Assembly: GCA_966211965.1 (NCBI GenBank)
Contig: CBIHON010000022.1
Location: 25,674 to 89,673, forward strand
Source: CBIHON01 sp966211965
GTDB taxonomy: Bacteria; Pseudomonadota; Gammaproteobacteria; Burkholderiales; Burkholderiaceae_D
Direction: 5' to 3'
DNA: 64,000 nt
Part shown: in pieces, positions 53,711-61,576 of the stretch
Layout: each line of letters starts with the position of its first letter
How positions within the stretch are numbered: position 1 is the first letter of the stretch
The notes under the pieces: generated by a model
What the model was told of the DNA's origin: nothing
Databases searched by the model: none
Seen by the model: only the letters and a program-made list of their open reading frames with translations
Position numbers and translations under genes: made by a program

Positions 53711-53773
53711 AATCTGCCGACAGAGAACGATCAACGGGAATAAAAAAATATGGCCGATCGGCAAGCCGTCCGC

Positions 53774-54547
53774 TCAATTCGTGCCGAACAATGGCGCGAC
53801 GCGCTGGGCAAATTCCTGGGATTCACGAACGGCGGCGACCGCATTCCATACCTCAGCCGAAAAATCAGGGAAAACGGCGACAAACTTTTTGGACAGCATC
53901 AGGTAGTAAGGTTTTTCCACCAAGGGCATCGGCAGCTTTTCGATTTGCGCCTGAAAACTCGGGTCGGCTGCCACCAGTTGATCGCCATTCTCGGTCGGCA
54001 ATGCAGCCGCAGCAAAATTCCCTAACAGGACGCGGCGCAAAAGATCGCTGCCTTTCTTGGATGAATCATCGACCGGCACGCCGGCCTTGCGCAATTGCGC
54101 CACGATGGAAAAACTGGTCTGAGCGCCGACGACACCATGCAAGTTGGTAATCTTTACCCCGTCCCATTTCACCGGGTTGCCGCGCAAGCGATACAGTGAA
54201 TAACCGGTTTTCAACATGCGCTTGCTTGGATCGGGCTTGCCGTTGGAAGCGGGATACACACCCATCCCGGCACGCTCGGCGACATAACTTGCATTCACAA
54301 CGCCATCCAGTGCGTTGAGCTGCATCTCCAGCAGACAGCGCTTCCATGGCTTGCCGACCATCTGGATTTTCACGCCCAGGCGCTGCGCCATCATCTCCAC
54401 CATGATGGAGATATAGCTTGGACGGTCTTTCATGATCCAGGGATGGTTTTCGTCGTCCTCATAACAGAAGGTCATTGCCTCCGGCTTGGGCGCCGCCCAG
54501 GCGGATTGGAGGCACAACAGCATGAGAACCAAGGCGAACCGCAGCAT
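53774..54547 (-). CDS. Periplasmic solute-binding protein, SBP_bac_3-like
   Basis: This 257-residue protein has a signal peptide MLRFALVLMLLCLQSAWA. The mature part has MTFCYEDDENHPW near its N-terminus, MMAQRLGVKIQMVGKPWKRCL and a GVVGAQTSFS hinge region, a pattern of amino-acid-type binding proteins without an attached transporter. No permease or ATPase gene lies nearby, so it may serve a sensor or a transporter encoded elsewhere. It is convergent with the small lipoprotein gene. Confidence 0.75.
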   Translation of the reverse strand: MLRFALVLMLLCLQSAWAAPKPEAMTFCYEDDENHPWIMKDRPSYISIMVEMMAQRLGVKIQMVGKPWKRCLLEMQLNALDGVVNASYVAERAGMGVYPASNGKPDPSKRMLKTGYSLYRLRGNPVKWDGVKITNLHGVVGAQTSFSIVAQLRKAGVPVDDSSKKGSDLLRRVLLGNFAAAALPTENGDQLVAADPSFQAQIEKLPMPLVEKPYYLMLSKKFVAVFPDFSAEVWNAVAAVRESQEFAQRVAPLFGTN

Positions 54548-54775
54548 GTCAACCCTCCCGGATGGAAGTCAGTCAATTGAAGGACCTGCTGTATTTTTTC
54601 GATTATAGCGAACCGCGTTTTCTGCTTCTACTGCAGCATTACCGGCGTGCCATCGATCGCATTCCCCATCCGCTGCGCCATGTCGAGCTTTTCCGCCTAT
54701 GCGCTCAAGGCGGCAATCAGGCGGCAGTAGAAAATTAAATTGCAGAAGGAAGCCGCCGTACTCAAAGGTTTTATC

Positions 54776-54805
54776 TTGACATATAAACAATTTTTTTGAT
54801 ATGGT
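54776..54805 (+). promoter_or_regulatory. Candidate promoter for effector-immunity pair
   Basis: Consensus TTGACA (54776-54781) is followed after 18 bases by TATGGT (54800-54805), in AT-rich DNA about 45 bases before the ATG at 54851. The rest of the 303-base gap (54548-54850) shows no gene I can support. Confidence 0.45.
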
Positions 54806-54850
54806 CCGATGTCTTTATTTCAATCAAAAATTAACCAGCAAGGGAATAAC

Positions 54851-55285
54851 ATGGAAGCATCGCAACAAATCATCACAACATGCCAAAATAAATTGGTCGG
54901 AGCCAACCTGCATGCCTGCAATTACTTTGTACGTGACGTAGCAACGGCGCTCGGCGTCAACGACAACAATTTTTTAAACACCACCGCCAATGCGCAGGTC
55001 GATCAATTACGCGGCAGCGCCAACTGGCAGAACTTGGGACAAGGCAATGTGGGTGCGGCGGCGGCTTTAGCCGAGGCAAATGCCGGCAAATTGGTCATTG
55101 CCGGATGGAAGAGTTCCAGCGGACATGGCCATGTGGCGATTGCGGTGCATGGTTCGGCGATTAATGGCTGGCCGCGCGGCTATTGGGGACACCTTGGCGG
55201 ACTGCCCGGTTCTAATCAAGGCCTGCGGGAAAGTTTTGGCGAAAATAAACGTCCGACTACGGAGTTCTTTGCTCGCGCGCTCTGA
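54851..55285 (+). CDS. Predicted CHAP/NlpC-like amidase, candidate type VI effector
   Basis: This 144-residue protein has no signal peptide. Candidate catalytic Cys23 sits in HACNYFVRDVA at a helix start, and His92 or His94 lies in SGHGHVAIAV. This is the Cys-then-His arrangement of CHAP and NlpC/P60 papain-fold peptidoglycan hydrolases. It resembles the BPSL0067-type family of small proteins. The C-terminal part is Gly/Trp rich (INGWPRGYWGHLGG). An AAGGGA site lies before the ATG. The next gene encodes a secreted protein with four Cys, as expected for a periplasmic immunity partner of a cell-wall amidase. No secretion-system genes are in the window. The effector role is inferred. Confidence 0.65.
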   Translation: MEASQQIITTCQNKLVGANLHACNYFVRDVATALGVNDNNFLNTTANAQVDQLRGSANWQNLGQGNVGAAAALAEANAGKLVIAGWKSSSGHGHVAIAVHGSAINGWPRGYWGHLGGLPGSNQGLRESFGENKRPTTEFFARAL

Positions 55286-55352
55286 TGATTTTTTCCCCCT
55301 CTTCGCACAATGCTTCATGCAGACATCGGCGTGAAGCCCACTTGATATGCAT

Positions 55353-55850
55353 ATGAAAAATTTTACCGCCCTTCTGGCGCCGCTGGCGCTTTGTCTATCG
55401 ATGACTGCCAACGCACAACAGTGCGCACTCTTTAAGGCTACACCCGAGAGAATCGAAGCCACGATTGACCGCATTGTCAGCAAGAGCGGCGAACGCATGG
55501 TGAAGATTTACGGCGTCGATGTCGGAGACGGACGCACCGCGCCTCTGCACGAAGGGCCAATTGAAGTATTCGACCGTGGCGGCAAATCCCTCTGCAAGGC
55601 CGACATCGAATTACTCAAGCCGCCATTCATGTTCGCCAAAGACCGGTATTTTTATTTTTTGTCGGGTGATGCGATCGACGTCTCGATCAAGGTGGTCGAT
55701 CTCGACACTTGCAAGGTAGCTTGGCAAAGCGCTGTTTATCCGTGGAGCAAGGCGCCGCGGATTACCGCCGCCGCCCTGTATGTCGCTGGAAAAAAAGTGG
55801 AGGTTGGAAATAATTGCTTGCCAAGCGTTTCTGGTGCGAATAAGCGCTGA
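55353..55850 (+). CDS. Secreted protein, candidate periplasmic immunity protein
   Basis: This 165-residue protein has a clear signal peptide (MKNFTALLAPLALCLSMTANA, about residues 1-21). The mature part has four Cys (in QQCALF, SLCKAD, DTCKVA and NNCLPS), enough for two disulfides. I recognise no family. It lies 67 bases after the candidate amidase gene on the same strand. The pairing of a leaderless hydrolase with a secreted partner is typical of amidase effector-immunity pairs. An ATG two codons earlier (55347) is an alternative start. Confidence 0.6.
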   Translation: MKNFTALLAPLALCLSMTANAQQCALFKATPERIEATIDRIVSKSGERMVKIYGVDVGDGRTAPLHEGPIEVFDRGGKSLCKADIELLKPPFMFAKDRYFYFLSGDAIDVSIKVVDLDTCKVAWQSAVYPWSKAPRITAAALYVAGKKVEVGNNCLPSVSGANKR

Positions 55851-55928
55851 TGCCAAGACGCATCCCGGATTGTCCATCAGAGTTATATCTATGCAGCGGG
55901 GGCTTAAAGCGGGCGGGCCCCGGAAATA

Positions 55929-55970
55929 ACCCCCGACCCCCCACCCCCACCCCCGCCCCGGGGGGGGAAC
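55929..55970. repeat. C-rich/G-rich tract, degenerate R3-like repeat
   Basis: The plus strand has runs of C (CCCCCGACCCCCCACCCCCA and onward) and then a G8 run. The minus strand therefore has at least four G-runs and could form a G-quadruplex. The order of runs resembles the R3 element at 13630-13747. It sits about 80 bases after the candidate immunity gene. Confidence 0.45.
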
Positions 55971-56015
55971 CCGGTTCATAATCATTACGATTTCAAAAAA
56001 ATTTTGCCTACCTGC

Positions 56016-56405
56016 TTAGCTCCCGTCCGAGAACTGGCGAACGAGCTCCTCACCAACGAACCCTCCGTAGACTGAAAAGACATGGGTTTGACGGTCTTCA
56101 CCGACAATGCCGCTTTTCTCGATCTGGCTCACCACTTATTGATAAATCGGTGATGCCTCCATTGCTTCGCCTGACTGTTCTGAGTCCCATACGGTTACGC
56201 ATTCTGTTTCTATACGTGTAAAGAACACAATTTGAGACCGGGACCGGCGGTAGGGCGAAGACTCATAAAAATCCGCGCATTGCGATGCTGCTTGCGTATC
56301 GCATATCGATACCCGAGGCACCGTTTCCAGCGCCTGGCTCCATTTTGCTTCCCTTCCCGGCGATATAGGCAATACTGCCCTCACCGCAACCACACTTGGG
56401 AACAA
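56016..56405 (-). pseudogene. Possible interrupted gene with in-frame stop
   Basis: Reading the minus strand, codons that end in SEQSGEAMEASPIYQ meet a TAA at 56136-56138. The same frame then continues for 39 codons (VVSQIEKSGIVGEDRQTHVF and on) to a second TAA at 56016-56018. Both parts have ordinary protein-like composition, so this may be a gene broken by a nonsense change. I recognise no family, and the true 5' end is uncertain because it meets the start of the plus-strand YiaAB gene. The rest of the 557-base gap 55851-56407 holds only the C-rich tract. Confidence 0.3.
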
Positions 56406-56407
56406 AC

Positions 56408-56860
56408 ATGCAGGTTCTTATTCATCGCGATTCCAGCGCTTGGCAAATGCAAGTATCGGTTTCTTTTACTTTATCCATCTTTCTGAGCGGCGTGGGATTA
56501 GCCTACCTTCCTGGCACGGACCTGGATATCGCGTTCATGATCATGGGCTACGCCTTTTGCCTGACTTGTGCTTTTGTGCTGGCCAAGCTGGTGCGCGACG
56601 GCGAACAAAGCCGCATCGAAGGCAAACCGGCCGATACGCCCCTGTTCAAATACCTGGTGTGGTTCGGCTTTTTCGCGGCGATGGCGCTGACGGGCTGGGG
56701 CTTGCTGCGCATGCAAATCAGCGACACCTACAAGGCATTTCTGGGCGTGAGCTGGTTGTACCTGATCACCTGCGCGTTCACGCTGGCCAAGATGCTGCGC
56801 GACAAACATGAAGCCGACCTGAATGATGTGCGCATGGCTTTGCGCAAGGATGCCGCTTAA
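56408..56860 (+). CDS. YiaA/YiaB-family inner membrane protein
   Basis: This 150-residue protein has two repeated pairs of membrane helices, about 17-33 and 41-61, then 80-98 and 107-122. Each pair ends in a similar motif, CAFVLAKLVRD and CAFTLAKMLRD. This internal repeat is the YiaAB two-helix domain. Function in the family is unknown beyond an inner-membrane location. The ATG was chosen at 56408; a TTG four codons upstream is an alternative. Confidence 0.8.
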   Translation: MQVLIHRDSSAWQMQVSVSFTLSIFLSGVGLAYLPGTDLDIAFMIMGYAFCLTCAFVLAKLVRDGEQSRIEGKPADTPLFKYLVWFGFFAAMALTGWGLLRMQISDTYKAFLGVSWLYLITCAFTLAKMLRDKHEADLNDVRMALRKDAA

Positions 56861-56891
56861 CAAAAACTTTTTCACACCTTTAGGAGTTCTC

Positions 56892-57350
56892 ATGAAAACT
56901 CGTCTCGTCACATCCCTGATAGCGTCCTGCCTGTTCTTGTTCGGCGCAAGCCTTGCCGGCTCTGCGCAGGCACAAAGCGAAGCATCAGCCTTGAGCGCCC
57001 TATCGGCCGTACCGGTCGCTTCGCTAGTGGCCGGTGCGAGCACGGCGGCCGGCTCCGTCGTGGCGCTGCCGGCCATGCTGTCAACTACCGGCGCGGTGCT
57101 GGTCGTCAAAGCCGTCGAGAGCACGGCACGCGGCACCATCTACGTGCTCGAACGGGCATCAGACGGCGCCGAGGCCAGCGTGGAAATCCTCACCCGAGGT
57201 ACCGGCGCCGCATCGGTGGCAGTGGGCAGCGCGGTCACCGTCAGCGTGGTCAGCGCCGGCGTCCTGCTGTCCGCCGCCGGCCAGGCCATCGCCTTTATCC
57301 CCAATGCGCTGGGCAATGCGCTTTTGCATAACGAACGCCTGACCAATTGA
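56892..57350 (+). CDS. Hypothetical secreted Ala/Val/Ser-rich protein
   Basis: This 152-residue protein has a strong AGGAG site and a signal peptide (MKTRLVTSLIASCLFLFGAS... to AQA, about residues 1-26). The mature part is unusually rich in Ala, Val, Ser and Gly, with long apolar stretches (about 45-65 and 105-135), so it may insert into a membrane. I recognise no family. It ends seven bases before the DUF2145 gene, so the two are co-expressed and probably act together. Confidence 0.7.
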   Translation: MKTRLVTSLIASCLFLFGASLAGSAQAQSEASALSALSAVPVASLVAGASTAAGSVVALPAMLSTTGAVLVVKAVESTARGTIYVLERASDGAEASVEILTRGTGAASVAVGSAVTVSVVSAGVLLSAAGQAIAFIPNALGNALLHNERLTN

Positions 57351-57357
57351 GACTGCC

Positions 57358-58185
57358 ATGCGTAAACTGTTCAAATTGCGTATAGCCTTGGCGTTGACCG
57401 CCGGCTTGTTGGCCCCATTCAGTGCGCATGCAGGACGATCCTGCGAAGCAAAGAAGCCGACCACAGAATCGATCGAACGCGGACTGACACTGGCCGAACG
57501 CACGATGACCGCCCTGGATGCCGGCGGCAACCAGGTCGTGATCCTGGCGCGTGCGGGGCAGGACTTGTCTAAATACGGTTTGCGCTATTCGCACCTGGGC
57601 TTTGCCTATCGGCAGCCGGATGGGCACGGCGGCCACGTGTGGCGCGTGCTGCACAAACTTAACCAGTGCGGCACCGCTTCGGCCGCAATCTATCGTCAGG
57701 GCCTGGCTGAGTTTTTTCTGGATGACTTGTGGCGCCTTGAAGGAGCCTACGCCGTCCCTACGCAAGAGGTACAGCAGCGCTTGCTGGCGGTGCTGCAAGA
57801 CGACCGGCAATCCGTCTACATGCACCACAAGCCTTACAGCATCGTCAGTTACGCATGGGGCCAAAAGTATCAGCAGTCGAACCAGTGGGCGGCCGAGACC
57901 TTGGCCTTTGCGATGGCGCCCACGATCCGCTCGCGCGCGCAGGCGCAAGCCTGGCTGAGACAGCGCGAATACCAGCCTACTACGCTATTGCTGGGGCCGC
58001 TGACGCGGTTGGGAGGCCGACTCACTGCGGCCAATGTCGCCTTTGACGACCACCCGCCGGAGAAGCGGTTTTCCGATCGGATCGAGACGGTAACAGTTGA
58101 TTCGGTATTTTCTTGGCTGCAGCGGGCTAAACTCGCTGGCCCGCCTGTGGCGATCAATTTGTCGGGATCTAAATTTTCAAATTGA
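57358..58185 (+). CDS. DUF2145-family secreted protein
   Basis: This 275-residue protein has a signal peptide (about 1-26, ending AHA). The mature part has YSHLGFAYR (about 76-84), then HVWRVLHKLNQCG and AETLAFAM near 180. This arrangement is typical of DUF2145, whose fold may be related to papain-like hydrolases. Substrate and activity are unknown. It lies in a small run after the YiaAB and Ala-rich protein genes. Confidence 0.75.
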   Translation: MRKLFKLRIALALTAGLLAPFSAHAGRSCEAKKPTTESIERGLTLAERTMTALDAGGNQVVILARAGQDLSKYGLRYSHLGFAYRQPDGHGGHVWRVLHKLNQCGTASAAIYRQGLAEFFLDDLWRLEGAYAVPTQEVQQRLLAVLQDDRQSVYMHHKPYSIVSYAWGQKYQQSNQWAAETLAFAMAPTIRSRAQAQAWLRQREYQPTTLLLGPLTRLGGRLTAANVAFDDHPPEKRFSDRIETVTVDSVFSWLQRAKLAGPPVAINLSGSKFSN

Positions 58186-58399
58186 TTTAACGCCGCTCAA
58201 ATTTGATGGGGCATGGGCATACGCATAGAAGGCAGGACAAATAAGGGAACGACGTCTGATTGGAGATTGCACATATCTGCATAATGATAAAAAAGCCGTC
58301 TCTTACCCGAGGTTAGGCCACATTTCAAATTCTTTTTTCCGCATGCCTGCCTGACATCGATAAAGAGGCACGCGGGAATAAGGTGTGCAATTGCGACGC

Positions 58400-58801
58400 T
58401 CACCAGCGCGGCGAACTTTCCGCCAGTTGGGCTATGCCCCGGCCGAAAGAGAAATTCTCCATCGGTACCGGAACCAATGCGATAAATACATCGTCTGGGG
58501 AAATTCCGATGTTTTCGTGAAGCAGCCGGGTGATGGTCGCAAGTAGCTTTTGCTTCTGCTCAAGCGGGCGGTGTGCCCCGATCAGAACGGTGATGATCAT
58601 CGCATTGGCGGTCCGATTCATCTCCATGAAGGTAGGGTCGATGAACAGCTCCTCCTCGTCGTGCTCGCTAATCATGATGAAGCGGTCGCCGGACGGGATC
58701 CCGAGTCCGTCAATGAGCGACCGGTTCAGTGAGTCGCCGATTGCATTCTTCTGCTCCTTCGAAAATCGACCGGCAGGAATGTGGGCGTGAAAGACAGGCA
58801 T
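58400..58801 (-). CDS. Tautomerase-superfamily protein
   Basis: This 133-residue protein begins MPVFHAHIPAGRFS, so Pro1 is exposed after Met removal and is the catalytic base in this superfamily. Patches GDRFIMISEH, MIITVLIGAHRP and DDVFIALVPVPMENFSFGRG are typical of the longer tautomerase family. An AAGGAG site lies eight bases before this ATG, which rules out the ATG 12 codons upstream. It diverges from a LysR-type regulator gene, which probably controls it. The substrate is unknown. Confidence 0.88.
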   Translation of the reverse strand: MPVFHAHIPAGRFSKEQKNAIGDSLNRSLIDGLGIPSGDRFIMISEHDEEELFIDPTFMEMNRTANAMIITVLIGAHRPLEQKQKLLATITRLLHENIGISPDDVFIALVPVPMENFSFGRGIAQLAESSPRW

Positions 58802-59105
58802 GATTTCTCCTTCGAGTGGATGCCGTATCCCGGGCACCGCCGGGAGTACGGCTGATGGAAGCGATATTTGCCGCTCATTTCCTGTTCTGCCGGATTACAC
58901 GGCATTTGCATCTTCTTATTTATTGACATTCACGTAAAACATTAATGCGTGCGCCGGAACGACGCGAGATGTATCGTCAATTATGTAAAACTCAATAACA
59001 ACATGTTTCATGCTCATGCCATAAAATGGATATACGTTTTGAATTTTATAGGCAGGAGAGATATGTACAACCGCAATTTACGCATGCTTTGCATGAGTTA
59101 CACGC
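58802..59105. other. Divergent intergenic region between tautomerase and LysR genes
   Basis: These 304 bases between divergent starts are AT-rich in the LysR-proximal half. A TTGACA lies at 58923-58928, but no matching -10 box stands at the right distance. I see no gene. By family habit the LysR operator should lie here, but I could not pick a convincing T-N11-A box. Confidence 0.4.
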
Positions 59106-60044
59106 ATGAGTAATTCTCTATTGGCCCTGCCGCCGCTGGACGCCGTCCGCGGTTTTGTCGCCGTCGCTCGCCGCATGAGCATTACGCTGGCAGCAAACGA
59201 TCTGTGCCTGACGCAATCCGCCGTCAGCCGTCAGATTCAAAGCCTGGAAGAACATCTCGGCGCCAAGCTCCTGATCCGCAAGCACCGCGCGATTGCTCTG
59301 ACCGAAGCGGGAGAACAACTGCTGCATCTGGCATCGCCATGGCTGGATCGTTTGGCGGAATACAGCGAATCTTTACAAAGACACGGCCAACCGCGGCCTG
59401 TCACCATTACTGCAGCGATCAGTGTGACAGCGCTGTGGATACTTCCAAGATTGGGAGCGTTTCAAGAAGCACACCCGAACATCGACGTACGCGTATCGGC
59501 CAACAATCGCATACTGGACTTGAAGAAAGAAAACATCGACCTCGCCATCCGATATGCCCGCAAGGAAGACGTTCCTTCGAATGCGACAAGGCTGTTCGGT
59601 GAAAAAATCCTGCCGATGGCCAGCAAGGAAGTCGCCTCCCGCGCTTTCAAAAGTCCCAAGGCCCTGTTGAATGAAGTGTTGCTGGAACTGGATGAACGCG
59701 CCCTCCCCTGGCTGCGATGGTCCAATTGGCTGACTGCCACCGGCTTACCGAATGCGAAACCGAAAGCCTACCTGCGCCTCAATCAATACGATCAAGTAAT
59801 CCATGCGGCAATAGGAGGGCATGGCGTTGCCCTAGGACGCGTTGCGCTTGTGCTGCCCATGCTGAAAGATGGCCGATTGGTTGCGCTCGGCGACACGAGG
59901 CTTGGCAACAGCGACTATGCGTATTGGTTGATTGAAGAATCGCCCTCGCCACGCGCTGAAGTACTGGTGTTTCGGGATTGGATCATAAAGGAAGTCAAGC
60001 TTGGCACTCGCGAGCTTGAGCGCATGAACAAGTTATTGTCTTGA
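59106..60044 (+). CDS. LysR-family transcriptional regulator
   Basis: This 312-residue protein has an N-terminal winged helix-turn-helix (about 10-68: VRGFVAVARRMSITLAANDL, then TQSAVSRQIQSLEE), with the LFRKH-type end seen as LLIRKH. The effector-binding domain (about 95-300) has ITAAISVTALWILPRLGAF and DLAIRYA. The overall pattern is GcvA-like. It is divergent from the tautomerase gene, which is its most likely target. Confidence 0.92.
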   Translation: MSNSLLALPPLDAVRGFVAVARRMSITLAANDLCLTQSAVSRQIQSLEEHLGAKLLIRKHRAIALTEAGEQLLHLASPWLDRLAEYSESLQRHGQPRPVTITAAISVTALWILPRLGAFQEAHPNIDVRVSANNRILDLKKENIDLAIRYARKEDVPSNATRLFGEKILPMASKEVASRAFKSPKALLNEVLLELDERALPWLRWSNWLTATGLPNAKPKAYLRLNQYDQVIHAAIGGHGVALGRVALVLPMLKDGRLVALGDTRLGNSDYAYWLIEESPSPRAEVLVFRDWIIKEVKLGTRELERMNKLLS

Positions 60045-60322
60045 GCTTTGTTCATTTCAGAGCAGAAGCCGGATCGTCCATTTTCAGTTGCACTTTTCTC
60101 ATCAGTGTTTGAAGTTAAGACCGTCACCGACCAAAGGTGGGACATCAATAGCGAAGCGTATTGCCCCCATGTTCCAGCAACGCGGCCTGCAGCAGGTTCA
60201 ACGTAAAAAAACAAGTGCCGCCTGAGCGTCAGGAACGCCGACGGTTAAGCATGGGGGATCTTACGTCGCATGCGGTGCATTACGCTTCGCCAATGGCGTC
60301 CTACAAATTGCAGCTTGCAGCC

Positions 60323-60709
60323 TTACCGGCAGACAGCCTTCTTTGCTGCCGCATCCCACGTATCGTTGTTTTGTGACATCGGGTAGGACTTGACCACGCT
60401 CCGAGTCTTGCCGTCAGCTGACACATCCCAAACTTGATCATACGAATGGCGATTGCCGGCACATTCGAAAGACATAACACTGCGACTTTGAACAAAGGAG
60501 AAAAACTTATTGGAAGCATCTTGTGATTTCCGGTCTACTCCGTCTATGTAGTCACGTTTGAAGTTTGCGGTAGCCTTTGAATCGCTGATCTGAACTGAGT
60601 CGATATCAACATATTCCACGGCCATTTCATTGCCATAGGTTTTGACCCATTTTTCGGCATGCGCGACTGAAGAAAACAAGCAAAAAACAAGAACAAGAGT
60701 GGGTTTCAT
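60323..60709 (-). CDS. Small secreted protein, surface-adhesin E-like
   Basis: This 128-residue protein has a signal peptide MKPTLVLVFCLFSSVAHA, then EKWVKTYG and EYVDIDSVQ. The central part has paired charged strands and two Cys (FECAG and the last Cys near the C-terminus). The layout of Trp, Asp-Ser and Cys fits small surface-adhesin-E-like secreted proteins. An AAAGGA site precedes this ATG. A longer reading upstream is not supported. The 278-base gap 60045-60322 on its 3' side shows nothing. Confidence 0.6.
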   Translation of the reverse strand: MKPTLVLVFCLFSSVAHAEKWVKTYGNEMAVEYVDIDSVQISDSKATANFKRDYIDGVDRKSQDASNKFFSFVQSRSVMSFECAGNRHSYDQVWDVSADGKTRSVVKSYPMSQNNDTWDAAAKKAVCR

Positions 60710-61576
60710 AGAAGTCCTTTCCAGGTTGATGGATGTTGCATTAACATTTTTAATATTTGAAATAGCGGGTGAGCAAAAACGAAACCCGTTGCGGTTCGCT
60801 CTTGTTGATCTTTGGATTAGGCTGGCAAAAAGGAGCGGCCATAAAAGCGCCAGACAACGTGACCATGCCGGTGTCATGGCCGAGGAGAATCCTGGAGATT
60901 TACATTGCGCTACCGATGATGAAAATAAGCCAAGTATTTTAACTGAATCCTGCTCAATTTTAATTGCCCGGTGCAAGAGATTGAGACTTGACAAATTTGT
61001 ACGTCATGAACTGATCTAGACAAAATAGTTTTCAACGCCCTCCAATTACTGTTTCAAGACATGGGAGAGAGTTTATTTTGGCAAAACTGTCGAATGTTTA
61101 GACCTGACCCCATGTTTCTCTGGCCTCTATTTCCTCTAAAAAAACGACCTCAAGCCGTGCCTGAAGCAGCAATGGTGCATTGCGCAGGAAATAACCGACA
61201 ACCAGCGCAAAATCATATTTATGGGATTTCTTTATCCGGGACTTGCCGGCATTTTCATAAAAAATTCCCTTTGTGAAATTAATTTAATATATGCTTCTGA
61301 CGACACCTGTATCTGTCGCGACAAGCAAGGAAGTTGGCAGGAACAATTCAACAGTCGATCGAAAGGGCCTACGTGAGCATGATAGAAAACGTCGTATCCA
61401 TTACCATCGCTACATCCTCGCAAGCCGGCAGTATGCGGCAATAAATCGGCCTGGGCGCAGTGGAGGAGCGCATGGCGATCCTGATCGATATCGACCGGTT
61501 GATGTCCGATTTGAAGCCCGCGCCCATCGAAAACCATGCTGCCTGATTGCATCCGTTCACTCATGGGAGGTCCGCT
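60710..61576. other. Long intergenic region without recognised gene
   Basis: These 867 bases are AT-richer than their surroundings. Open frames here are short, and I find no recognisable motif in them. The last 200 bases contain two short frames (MIENVVSITIATSSQAG and MAILIDIDRLMSDLKPA) that could be remnants, but neither has support. No transposase, tRNA or clear promoter was recognised. Confidence 0.4.

Noticed and set aside
54569..54790. Minus-strand frame of 73 codons before the effector gene
   Set aside because: It has no motif or ribosome-binding site and overlaps the candidate promoter.
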